A stretch of DNA of 64,000 bases from Flavobacteriales bacterium (GTDB taxonomy: Bacteria; Bacteroidota; Bacteroidia; Flavobacteriales_D; Crocinitomicaceae), in the NCBI GenBank assembly GCA_013373595.1, contig JABXHO010000010.1:1-64000 (forward strand), in the 5' to 3' direction. The notes under the pieces were generated by a model. That model searched no databases, was not told the origin of the DNA, and saw nothing but the letters and a program-made list of their open reading frames with translations. The position numbers and the translations under genes are program-made. Below, one piece after another: positions 43,723-52,139 of this stretch (position 1 is the stretch's first letter; each line of letters begins with the position of its first letter).

Positions 43723-45186
43723 TTACTCTTTTTCAAGTGCATTCAATCGTTCTTCCAATTCGATCAATTTTTGTTTCAAGTAATCATTTTCTTCTTTCTG
43801 AGCATCGATGATCTCTTGTTGATCTTTTGTTGCTTCAATAAGGTACGGAATGAATTCCGTGTAAGAAACGTAGTGTGATCCATCTTCCGCTACTTCAACC
43901 ACTTCTGGGATGATTTCTCTAACTTCTTGCGCCAAAACACCAATCGATTCTTGTGCAACATCTCCTTTTTCAATCTCTTCTTGAACCAATTTGAACTTGT
44001 AAGAATAACCGTTGATTGCTAGAATTTTCTCAAGTGAGCCTTCCAATGGTTTGATTTCTTCCTTACGGTTCTTATCGGATGCAGCTACCCAGTTTCCGGC
44101 AGTGTTTAAGTACGCATAGATAGAGTTGTTGTTGTGTGGGTTGTTATCCACAGCTCCGTCAAAACGATCTTCATCACACACATAAATAAATGCCGATGGC
44201 TGTCCGTTGTTAGAGTCACCCGGCGACCACAGTGTAATCACGTTTCCATCTCCGTACAAACCTGCTGATTCGTAATCTGTTTCTTTGGAAGCCATGATAA
44301 AATGTGCTCCACCAACACCAAAGTCTTGAGCACCTGAACCGTGATTCCAAACATTATCATTGATAATCACCATCTCGTCTCCAACCGATTCCGTCAAAGA
44401 GATTTTTCCGTTCACATCGAGTTTATTGTCCGGTGTGCTCGTTCCAATTCCTACGTTATCCGTTACGGCAGAAGACATGTTCGTTCCACTTACTGTCCAA
44501 TCGTTATCTGAAGGTACAGTTACGGTGTTCCCGCCAGATATCGAAATATCAGACCCCGCAATGCTCAATGTTTGAAGCTCGTTCGTTGGATCACCATCTA
44601 GCTCAGTTGTTAAAAAACCAGCTGCAGCTACTTCTGAATCGGTAGCGAATGTTCCGTCCAAATCTTGCGAAAGCGTTCCTGCGGCATCCGTGATTTCGAT
44701 GGAAGTTCCGTTCAATGTCAATCCTGTGTTCGATTCGTTGTTTGGATCGTTATCGGCATCGTCAACGTTATCAACGAGGGCCGTTCCTGCTGTAGTTGCG
44801 TGTAATGCATATGGTACACTCACCAATTGCGATGTTCCCATCACACTGTATGCTGTTCCTCCATTTAAATCAATGGATGTTTCGATGAAGTAAGGTCCGT
44901 TTGCCCAATCAATTGCAGAAAAGTTGTCGGATGTAATACCGTTTCCAATCTCGATATTCACCAAACCGTACGCGTTCGTTGTTGTAGCGAATTCCTCTGT
45001 GTATACCGCAGTTCCTGTTGGACTTCCTTGTAAAATGGCTAACTGCATGCCTACCGCTTGACCGTTCACAATGGTATTGCTGGCATCGCGCACAACAGCT
45101 TGGTATTTAAATGCTTCGGGAGATTGTGCTTGTGCCGTTGCTGCAAGCAATAATACGGCTGAAAAAGTTAAAAATATGCGTTTCAT
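43723..45186 (-). CDS. Exported tail-fibre-like protein with S74 chaperone domain
   Basis: A 487-residue protein with signal peptide MKRIFLTFSAVLLLAATAQAQ. The N-terminal module (PEAFKYQAVVRDASNTIV ... YFIETSIDLNGG ... VSVPYALHA) is a repeated flavobacterial surface domain. The middle is Asp/Asn/Thr-rich. The C-terminal part contains the intramolecular chaperone (peptidase S74-like) motif SDKNRKEEIKPLEGSLEKIL ... GVLAQEVREIIPEVV, then a coiled coil (DAQKEENDYLKQKLIELEERL). Such proteins trimerise at the cell surface; true phage origin is unlikely here. Its start is 1 bp after the stop of the T9SS gene upstream, so the pair is one operon. Confidence 0.88.
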   Translation of the reverse strand: MKRIFLTFSAVLLLAATAQAQSPEAFKYQAVVRDASNTIVNGQAVGMQLAILQGSPTGTAVYTEEFATTTNAYGLVNIEIGNGITSDNFSAIDWANGPYFIETSIDLNGGTAYSVMGTSQLVSVPYALHATTAGTALVDNVDDADNDPNNESNTGLTLNGTSIEITDAAGTLSQDLDGTFATDSEVAAAGFLTTELDGDPTNELQTLSIAGSDISISGGNTVTVPSDNDWTVSGTNMSSAVTDNVGIGTSTPDNKLDVNGKISLTESVGDEMVIINDNVWNHGSGAQDFGVGGAHFIMASKETDYESAGLYGDGNVITLWSPGDSNNGQPSAFIYVCDEDRFDGAVDNNPHNNNSIYAYLNTAGNWVAASDKNRKEEIKPLEGSLEKILAINGYSYKFKLVQEEIEKGDVAQESIGVLAQEVREIIPEVVEVAEDGSHYVSYTEFIPYLIEATKDQQEIIDAQKEENDYLKQKLIELEERLNALEKE

Positions 45187-45187
45187 T

Positions 45188-45655
45188 CTAGTAGTTTTTG
45201 ATAAGTTTAAATGTTTTTAATCGTTCGTTTTGCTCGTCAGAAAGTTCCAGTTGATAACTTCCAGACTCTAGGTTTTGGACATCGATCTGAGTGATCAAAT
45301 CAGATAAATCGCCCATCGCTACAATGCGTCCGGTTGCATCGTACATGGCGTAGCTGACGTTTTCAAATTTGATGACTTCGACATTTAAGATGTCTGATGT
45401 AGGATTTGGATAGATGTTCGCCACGTAATCGACGTCGTGATCATCGAGTCCAATAAAATTCCAGTTCGTTTGATGAAAGCCTTGGGTAAGATTAGTACTT
45501 CCATCTGTTCCAGTGTCAATTACCACTTCTCCAATTGTAAACGATACAGAACCTGTTGCTGTCTCATAGGAATCTCCCTGAGTCGAAACAACTGTTTGTC
45601 CCACGCTTGTGAAAGAAGCTAAAATCGAACACACTACAATTGATTGTTTAATCAT
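45188..45655 (-). CDS. Small exported protein with T9SS sorting domain
   Basis: A 155-residue protein with signal peptide MIKQSIVVCSILASFTSVGQ, a short region (SVSFTIGEVVIDTGTDGSTNLTQGFHQ), and then a type A sorting domain beginning VANIYPNPTSDILNVEV and ending GSYQLELSDEQNERLKTFKL. Nearly half the protein is the sorting domain. Small proteins of this form usually precede the tail-fibre-like gene in related bacteria, as here, and the two may form one surface structure. Confidence 0.88.
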   Translation of the reverse strand: MIKQSIVVCSILASFTSVGQTVVSTQGDSYETATGSVSFTIGEVVIDTGTDGSTNLTQGFHQTNWNFIGLDDHDVDYVANIYPNPTSDILNVEVIKFENVSYAMYDATGRIVAMGDLSDLITQIDVQNLESGSYQLELSDEQNERLKTFKLIKNY

Positions 45656-45710
45656 AAGCAGATGATTTTAAGGGTGCGTAATAGGTGCTTTTTAGAGCAT
45701 TAACTACTCC

Positions 45711-45718
45711 AAAATTAC
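45711..45718 (-). promoter_or_regulatory. Candidate -7 element for the T9SS/S74 operon
   Basis: CAAAATTA on the plus strand is TAATTTTG on the minus strand, a TAnnTTTG match about 55 bp before the start of the small T9SS gene. The -33 element is not clear. Confidence 0.35.
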
Positions 45719-45797
45719 ACAAAAAAATGGCTTTTTTGTTGCTGAATTTCAAAGAGTTTGTCGACTAAGTCCTTCATTCGTTGCTATGTAAGCGTTT

Positions 45798-46502
45798 TTA
45801 GTCAAAAGCCACTTTGATAATCTCTTCCTTTGATGGATCTTGAAGTAATTTCAACTCCTTCGTTTCAGCATCCACAATTAAAAAGTATGATGCAAAATCT
45901 AGACACAGGTCGATGTCATGAGCGGAAAGGATGATGCATTTATCCAATTGTTCGGCTGTTTGTTTTAGAATTCCGAGGACCTTTTTCTTGTTTGAGTAAT
46001 CGAGAAAAGCGGTGGGTTCATCGAGGAGAATGATCGAAGTTTTTTGTGCTACTGCTTTGGCGATAGCAACAAGTTGTCGTTCACCATCGCTAAGTTCAGA
46101 CGTGAAACGATCCGACAAGTGTTCAACTCCCAAGGTCGAAATAGCGGATTGAATTTCGTTCTCGTCGATTTCATTCAGTCGACCGAGTGCATTGGTGTAG
46201 GGCGCACGTCCTGCCGAGATAAATTCACGCGACCGCACGTAATCCATGTGGGGAAAGTGGACAGGAACATAGGACATTTCCTTCGGAAGTTCCCGGGCTG
46301 TAATGTTGCCAATTGATGTTCCGTTGATGTCTATCTCACCAGATAACACGGGAATTTGTTTTGAAAGTGTCTTGAGAAAAGTTGATTTTCCTGCGCCATT
46401 CTTGCCAACCAAAATGTAAACAGTTCCACTTTTCAGTTCGATGTTTTCCGCATGAAGTAATCCATCCGAATAACCAATTCGTATGTTTTTTAACGCGATC
46501 AT
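45798..46502 (-). CDS. ABC importer ATPase (iron-complex/cobalamin type)
   Basis: A 234-residue ATPase with Walker A VGKNGAGKST near residue 33, ABC signature LSDGERQ, Walker B IILLDEPTAFLD, and the H-loop in IILSAHDIDLCLDFA. The FecE/BtuD/HmuV type is indicated by the neighbouring FecCD-like permease. It powers uptake of a ferric siderophore, haem or cobalamin. Its ATG overlaps the stop of the permease (ATGA). Confidence 0.92.
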   Translation of the reverse strand: MIALKNIRIGYSDGLLHAENIELKSGTVYILVGKNGAGKSTFLKTLSKQIPVLSGEIDINGTSIGNITARELPKEMSYVPVHFPHMDYVRSREFISAGRAPYTNALGRLNEIDENEIQSAISTLGVEHLSDRFTSELSDGERQLVAIAKAVAQKTSIILLDEPTAFLDYSNKKKVLGILKQTAEQLDKCIILSAHDIDLCLDFASYFLIVDAETKELKLLQDPSKEEIIKVAFD

Positions 46503-47497
46503 CTGAGTTTTCGAAGAATAAGAAGTACAACAATAGGAGCACCAATGATGGAGGTAAGTACGTTGATAGGAATCACCATGTAGTTCTCCAAGGATTGAAT
46601 CAGGGCATCACAGAGCAAGACGAAGATCCCGCCGATAAATGCACTCGAAACGATCAATAGTCCGTGGTGCTGCGATTTGAGAAGGATTCGCACCAAATTG
46701 GGAACGGCCAATCCAACAAAGGCAATCGGACCGCAAAATGCTGTAATCAAGCCTGTAAGAATTGCTGTAATTGCGATAATCACAAAACGCGTTCGTTTGT
46801 AGTTCAGTCCTAGCAATCGCGCTTGATTTTGTCCTAATACAAGGAGGTTCAATGGTTTGATGAGAAAGAGTGATCCCACAATTCCGAGAATGAATACAAC
46901 AGAAATGAGCGGGATTTGATCAAATTCGATGCGAGACAGGGAGCCGAGTGCCCAGAGCGTAAAGACTTTCAATTCGGAGGCATCGCTACTCACTTCAAGT
47001 AAGGAAACAATGGCGCTGGTGAAGCTTCCAAGCATAATTCCGATGAGCAACAAGGAAATTTGGGAACGGACAAGCTCCGAAAAAAGTGAAATGATCAATC
47101 CGAAAATGAGCGCCCCGATGAGCGCGTTGGTGATAATTCCAAGGTCCGACGAAAGGAATGGAATTCCCGTCATGATGCTAAATGCAACGAATAAGCTTGC
47201 TCCTGAGTTGATCCCCAAAACGTATGGACCGGCCAGTGGATTATTGAATAAGGTTTGCATTAAGAGTCCGGCTACGGAAAGCCCTGCTCCTGCAATTAAT
47301 GCGGTAAACATGCGTGGAATGCGCACTTCCCGAGCAATCAGTTGCTGGGTATTGGTTTCATCAAAGTTGAATAGGGAATTCACGAGGTCACCAAACCCAA
47401 TATCCAAATGTCCCGACATAAAATGAACAACGCCTGCAACGGGAAGGAGCAGAAGAAAGATGAGAAGCATCCATTTATGTCGTTGGGAAATGATCAC
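46499..47497 (-). CDS. FecCD-family ABC permease
   Basis: A 332-residue permease with about nine or ten helices. The family signature is present: REVRIPRMFTALIAGAGLSVAGLLMQTLFNNPLAGPYVLGINSGAS, plus FCGPIAFVGLAVPNLVR with the ATPase-coupling helix. It starts at GTG 47497, which shares one base with the TAG stop of the substrate-binding gene; a later ATG (MLLIFLL) is less likely. It imports an iron complex or cobalamin across the inner membrane. Confidence 0.92.
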   Translation of the reverse strand: MIISQRHKWMLLIFLLLLPVAGVVHFMSGHLDIGFGDLVNSLFNFDETNTQQLIAREVRIPRMFTALIAGAGLSVAGLLMQTLFNNPLAGPYVLGINSGASLFVAFSIMTGIPFLSSDLGIITNALIGALIFGLIISLFSELVRSQISLLLIGIMLGSFTSAIVSLLEVSSDASELKVFTLWALGSLSRIEFDQIPLISVVFILGIVGSLFLIKPLNLLVLGQNQARLLGLNYKRTRFVIIAITAILTGLITAFCGPIAFVGLAVPNLVRILLKSQHHGLLIVSSAFIGGIFVLLCDALIQSLENYMVIPINVLTSIIGAPIVVLLILRKLR

Positions 47498-48624
47498 TAT
47501 TTCAATTTTTTGTAGAAATGAAGCGTGCTGTTCGGCTCTAATTTAGGGTGAAAGATATGAATGAAATCGGCCAATAGAAAATCGGGTTCGATGGCACTCA
47601 TTTCCCAAAATTGATTCATTTCGTGGGAGTAACAGTAAATTCCATCTGCATACGCACCAATGAATTGTGCTTTGGGATTCATTTCTGAAAGTGTCGCCTT
47701 GTTGGAAACTCCAGGATTCAGCCAAAATTGCGTCGAACGATTATCGGCCACCACTTTTTCAATCGGGAGGAAAATACTTCCCGTTCCCTTGCTCGATTCG
47801 TAAACGTAGTTGGCGCCAGCATCTCGGAATAAAATCGCCATGTAGCTTTCTCCCGCAGGTGCCGTCCATTGATCGCTGTAAAAGTTTCCACTGATCACGC
47901 TCGGTTGATCGTTCAGGTCACGAACTTTCCATTTCAAATCTTCATAATTTGTTTTGATTTCGTTGAAGACCTTTTCTGCTTTTTCCGATTTATCGATGAG
48001 AATTCCAAGTAATTTGATCCATTCTGCACGACCCAAGGGATGTGTTTCGCGCCACTCATAATTTGGAATGCTTTGGATACCGAGCTTCCGCAATTTTCCT
48101 TCTCCATCGAATTCAGAACCGAATCCACTGTAAATGATGAGCTTCGTTGAAGATTCTACGATTTTTTCAATCGGAACATTGGATTCATCGCCAAATTGCC
48201 TGATTTTTTTGTTTTTAAATCGCTCTTTGATTATTGGCGAGTACACGTAATCGATGTTGGAAATTCCAGTAATCACATCTAAGGCATCCAACTTCGATAG
48301 CATTCCCACGGATGTTTGCGAGAGAACGGCTAAGTTTTTCATTGGTAGATGAATGACATTTTCTCCTTTTTTCGTTTGATCGTACGTCAATTCATAGGTC
48401 GATTCTACTTCATGTGAGTTCGGATCGATTAATTCTAGACGATATCCTCCTTTGATTGACTCAATGAGAAAATTATCGGCAAATTCGATAGAAACCTTGC
48501 TAGGCGTTTCGTCTTTTTTTGAAATGAGCTCTTGCTGAGACAATTCATCTTGTTTCGGTTGTTGTTTATCCTGACAGGAACTCATCAACAGCGCGCATGC
48601 AAAAAGAAAAAGCATTTGTTTCAT
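47497..48624 (-). CDS. Substrate-binding lipoprotein of the iron/cobalamin ABC importer
   Basis: 375 residues with lipoprotein signal MKQMLFLFACALLMSSC, then a low-complexity Gln/Lys/Glu linker and a two-lobed FecB/BtuF-type binding domain (LAVLSQTSVGMLSKLDALDVITGIS, SSTKLIIYSGFG, LLADFIHIFHPKL). It captures the complex and delivers it to the permease. It is the first gene of the three-gene operon. Which metal complex it binds cannot be said; no TonB receptor is adjacent. Confidence 0.9.
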   Translation of the reverse strand: MKQMLFLFACALLMSSCQDKQQPKQDELSQQELISKKDETPSKVSIEFADNFLIESIKGGYRLELIDPNSHEVESTYELTYDQTKKGENVIHLPMKNLAVLSQTSVGMLSKLDALDVITGISNIDYVYSPIIKERFKNKKIRQFGDESNVPIEKIVESSTKLIIYSGFGSEFDGEGKLRKLGIQSIPNYEWRETHPLGRAEWIKLLGILIDKSEKAEKVFNEIKTNYEDLKWKVRDLNDQPSVISGNFYSDQWTAPAGESYMAILFRDAGANYVYESSKGTGSIFLPIEKVVADNRSTQFWLNPGVSNKATLSEMNPKAQFIGAYADGIYCYSHEMNQFWEMSAIEPDFLLADFIHIFHPKLEPNSTLHFYKKLK

Positions 48625-48994
48625 GGAACAAAGATAACAACCATGCCTTATTTTGTGGGGTATTCTTCGTCGATGAGTTCAGAATGTTCGGTTTGAGCAT
48701 TTCTTTTGTCTTTTCTCACCTCAAAAAGATGTAGGGAAGGGCTTTGGTAGCTAGAAAGTCGCACGGTTCTCAAAAACCAGTTTTATATTCTCGTTATGAA
48801 TGATTTTTTAACCGAGTTTGAGTTTCTGAAGCATAAGTTCCAAATGCTTTCACGTGTAAAATAATGTTTATCCCCACAAAGATATTATCAGCTCTCTTTG
48901 TATTCACACCGATCCATTTCTACCCTGGAACTCCACACACTATCAATCAAAAAGCCCCCGAAATCGGAGGCTTTTAGTTCATTTGTCAGAAATT
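48625..48994. other. Intergenic region with a TAnnTTTG motif against a start codon
   Basis: This region of about 370 bp holds CAAAGATA (48629-48636; TATCTTTG on the minus strand), a -7-type motif only 4 bp before the ATG of the importer lipoprotein. It also holds a terminator near 48950. A 22-codon ORF at 48796-48864 (MNDFLTEFEFLKHKFQ) has no other support. Nothing else was recognised. Confidence 0.45.
48950..48976 (-). terminator. Terminator of the AsmA-like gene (minus strand)
   Basis: AAAAGCC (48950-48956) pairs with GGCTTTT (48969-48975), with extra C-G pairs and loop GAAATC. The T run is on the minus strand, 19 bp after the stop of the AsmA-like gene. Confidence 0.88.
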
Positions 48995-51865
48995 CTAATT
49001 TCCAACTTTATCTGCCTGCTCTTGCGCCTTTTTCATAATCGCATCGGCTTTCGTGTTTCCTTCTTGTTCAATTTTCTGTGCTTTTTTCTCAGCTTCGTCC
49101 TTCAATTTTTTCGCGGCTATTTCAGCTGCTTTTTTCTTGAGCGGATTATTTCCTGCTTCAGCAATTAGATCTGCTGCTTGCTTATCTGCTTCGGAACGAA
49201 CGGCATCTGCCGCTTTCTTCGCCTGCGCTTTCACCTTGTTGGCTTCAACTTGCGCTTTGTCCATGATTTCCTTTTTCTTCGCTGCGAAATCTTCCTTGAC
49301 TTCATCCACTTTATCATTAATAATTGTTGTGACGCTGTCCTTCACTGTTTCTTTCACACTGTTGATCAAATCTTCTTTGAAATCTCCCGTTGCTTTCAAG
49401 ATTTGCTCCTTGAAATCAGTAGTGATTTTTGGGTTCTTGTAGAATCCTTCCACTTTTACGTTGACTGGAATCATATCAGGTAAAGAACCAACATCCAGTT
49501 TCGGGCTGAGTGCTTGTAGCTTTGACATTGCATCCTCAACCACTTTGATCATTTCAGCGGGAATTTGTTCTTTCGGAACATTGAGCGCCATGTCGTAGTT
49601 CAAGTTGCGGTCGAGTGTGCTGTACCCTGAAACTTTCGACGGAATAGAGCCCAATTTCAAATCAAATGGATCTAACTCCACCTTACCATCTTTCACCTTG
49701 AAGTTGGTGTAGAAGTTTTTCAAGGTTTGATTGTCGAATGATTTCAATTTCGTTTTGTCCGCAATCTTGTTGAAGAGGTCAAATCCTTCCAATGATATAC
49801 TGCTTGAGCTGATATCTCCAATACAAGAGATAGAGGAGAGGATCGGTGCGAAGTCTGGAGTAATTCCCGTTTTCATATCGAAATCCGAAGAGATTTGTCC
49901 TTGCGCGTACTTCGTAATCGGTGCCAATTTCTCTACCGTGATGAAGTTTTGCGCCAATTCTTGAATGTCAATTTTCTTTAAGCTATACGCGAAATCTACA
50001 ACAGGTTTGGTGTGGTTTTGCGTGTTGTAGCTCCCTTTGAGTCCAATAGTTCCGCCCATCGCATTCAAACTGAGATTGTCGAGTGTTGCGATTTCATTTT
50101 TTAAGCCAACGCCACCGCTGATGTTGCTTACATCGATTCCGTTGTAGCGTGCTTTTTTGATATCCGTGTTGAGTACGAAGTCAACGTTTTCTGGAATTAA
50201 AATGTACTCGGTAGCTGTGGCACTTGCAGACGTTTCTGGCGCAGGTGTTGTAGCTTCTGTTGATTCACTGGTTTCACTCGCAGGCATCAATGCATCCAAA
50301 TCGAGGTAAGAACTTGAGAAGTTAAAAGCACCTTCCAATTTGTCATCGCGGAGCAAGTAGCCGAGGTAGTTTTCAATTTTTCCATCAGCTTGGAAGTCAG
50401 ATTTTCCAACTTTTGCATTCATTTCTGTTAATGCTAAGTGCTCTGGAGAAAAATCGAAGCCCATCTTTTTGATGTTGACATCATCTGGAACATCTTTCGA
50501 TGCATAGAGCATGTCTGAAATCGTCAAGTTTCCTTTTGCAGTAAACGCTTCATAGTCTTCTTTATCGAGATCGCTCATTTTCCCTTTTACCTCCACATCA
50601 GCATCGAGAATTCCGTCGTATTTCTCTCCTTCCGACATCGGAACAAACTCTTCCAACGTGCTCAAATCTACGTTGGCAACTATTTTAGACTGAATAAAAG
50701 GATCGCTCATCAAAGTGCGCAATGCCAAATTCCCATCGATGGTGTTTTTCCCAAAATTGGCATGAAACGATTTAACGTCTGCCGTCATTTTATTCAAATC
50801 TTCACCACCCACAAATTTAGAACCTGCATCCACTTGGATGTTACTGATGCTTCCGGGTAAGTCCGGATATTTTACTGATCCATTTTTCACGATCAATCCG
50901 AAATCCCAACCTGGCATACGTTTGTCATCCATTTGTCCTTTCACCAATCCATTGATGGTTAATTTTCCTTTGGAAACCATGCTTTCGTAACCTGATTGAT
51001 AGAAGGTAGGAATCAATGAGAGTAAATCTTTGAAGCTTGTTTCTTTTGCATTTAGATTGAGGTCCATGTCATCATAGCCTTGTAACATGTTGTAGAATCC
51101 GTCCACGGAGAAACTGAAAGCATTCAGATCGATCTTATTTTCTTTGAGCGTGAATTTGGATGATTTATCCGAGAACTCCATCAACAGGTTTACATCAGCA
51201 TTGGTTTTAACTTCACTTAAGTAGTCAATTCCATCATAATCAACCGACAAAGAGTCAATCGATGTTTGGGTGACAAAATCAATGACATCTGCTGTTAAAT
51301 CTCCTTTTCCTGAGTGATTCAGGTTGACAAGATTCGCGTGCATGTTGTAAGAGTCATCGCTGTATTTGATTTGTCCATTTTTGATGGAGTAATCTTGTAA
51401 TGACAATTTGAAATTAGAAGGTTCTTCCAATTCTTCTTCCGTTTTTACGGAGTCTGGTTTCATGATATCGTAATTGGCTTTGCCATCTTGCAAGACACGG
51501 ACATCGATAATAGGTTGATCTACCTCAATGCTCTTGATCGATATTTGATCTCCAGAAACAACATCCCAGAACCCGACATGTGCTTTCAGTTCTTTGATAT
51601 CCATCAAGGTAACATCCTTGAAATCATCCTTCCCTTGAAGTTTGGCACCATTCAAAACCACCGTCATTCGTGGAAAAGTACTGATAAACGTTAGGTCGAA
51701 ATCTTCCAACGATAATTCAGCATTTAAGGTCTTGTTGACTTCGTCGATAACGATTTCTTTGATTTGATCTTTGAAGAAAATCGGAATAACGATCAACGCA
51801 ATGATGATCAGAATGAGGGAAATTCCTGTCCATTTCAAGAATTTTTTGAGAAACTTTTTAGCCAT
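48995..51865 (-). CDS. AsmA-like envelope protein with coiled-coil tail
   Basis: 956 residues from ATG 51865 (MAKKFLKKFLKW); a second ATG two codons upstream is possible. One N-terminal membrane helix (ISLILIIIALIVIPIFF) is followed by the AsmA start (IDEVNKTLNAELSLEDFDLTFISTFPRMTVVLNGAKL). A long beta-rich groove domain is followed by the AsmA C-terminal region (near LDAMGGTIGLKGSYN and VDFAYSLKKIDIQEL). AsmA proteins are tube- or bridge-like and help move lipids between membranes. The last ~120 residues are unusual: a charged Ala/Lys/Glu heptad-rich helix (KAQVEANKVKAQAKKAADAV) that would form a coiled coil in the periplasm. Confidence 0.88.
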   Translation of the reverse strand: MAKKFLKKFLKWTGISLILIIIALIVIPIFFKDQIKEIVIDEVNKTLNAELSLEDFDLTFISTFPRMTVVLNGAKLQGKDDFKDVTLMDIKELKAHVGFWDVVSGDQISIKSIEVDQPIIDVRVLQDGKANYDIMKPDSVKTEEELEEPSNFKLSLQDYSIKNGQIKYSDDSYNMHANLVNLNHSGKGDLTADVIDFVTQTSIDSLSVDYDGIDYLSEVKTNADVNLLMEFSDKSSKFTLKENKIDLNAFSFSVDGFYNMLQGYDDMDLNLNAKETSFKDLLSLIPTFYQSGYESMVSKGKLTINGLVKGQMDDKRMPGWDFGLIVKNGSVKYPDLPGSISNIQVDAGSKFVGGEDLNKMTADVKSFHANFGKNTIDGNLALRTLMSDPFIQSKIVANVDLSTLEEFVPMSEGEKYDGILDADVEVKGKMSDLDKEDYEAFTAKGNLTISDMLYASKDVPDDVNIKKMGFDFSPEHLALTEMNAKVGKSDFQADGKIENYLGYLLRDDKLEGAFNFSSSYLDLDALMPASETSESTEATTPAPETSASATATEYILIPENVDFVLNTDIKKARYNGIDVSNISGGVGLKNEIATLDNLSLNAMGGTIGLKGSYNTQNHTKPVVDFAYSLKKIDIQELAQNFITVEKLAPITKYAQGQISSDFDMKTGITPDFAPILSSISCIGDISSSSISLEGFDLFNKIADKTKLKSFDNQTLKNFYTNFKVKDGKVELDPFDLKLGSIPSKVSGYSTLDRNLNYDMALNVPKEQIPAEMIKVVEDAMSKLQALSPKLDVGSLPDMIPVNVKVEGFYKNPKITTDFKEQILKATGDFKEDLINSVKETVKDSVTTIINDKVDEVKEDFAAKKKEIMDKAQVEANKVKAQAKKAADAVRSEADKQAADLIAEAGNNPLKKKAAEIAAKKLKDEAEKKAQKIEQEGNTKADAIMKKAQEQADKVGN

Positions 51866-51887
51866 GTGCACAATTGATTAAGTAGTA

Positions 51888-51895
51888 CAAATTTA
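51888..51895 (-). promoter_or_regulatory. Candidate -7 element for the AsmA-like gene
   Basis: CAAATTTA on the plus strand is TAAATTTG on the minus strand, a TAnnTTTG match 22 bp before the start of the AsmA-like gene. No clear -33 TTTG is visible. Confidence 0.35.
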
Positions 51896-52139
51896 ATCGA
51901 TAAGCGATACGAGCGAACTATTTTTTGTTAAATATCCTGATATTGATTCAGCTTGAAACGTGAAACTCACTTTTTCGGCTCATCTAACAAAAATCGAGTA
52001 TCGGAATCAGCTTAAATATAAAGAGTTTATTGAAAAAAAGAACACCTGAACTTCGATGTAATTCGATTTCAGGTGCTCATATTCAATTTTGCATATCATT
52101 CAATCAGTAAATCCATTGAATGATGTGCTTGAGTGATCA

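Noticed and set aside
48796-48864. 22-codon ORF MNDFLTEFEFLKHKFQ
   Set aside because: It has only a short frame in intergenic DNA with no supporting RBS or promoter and no family signal.
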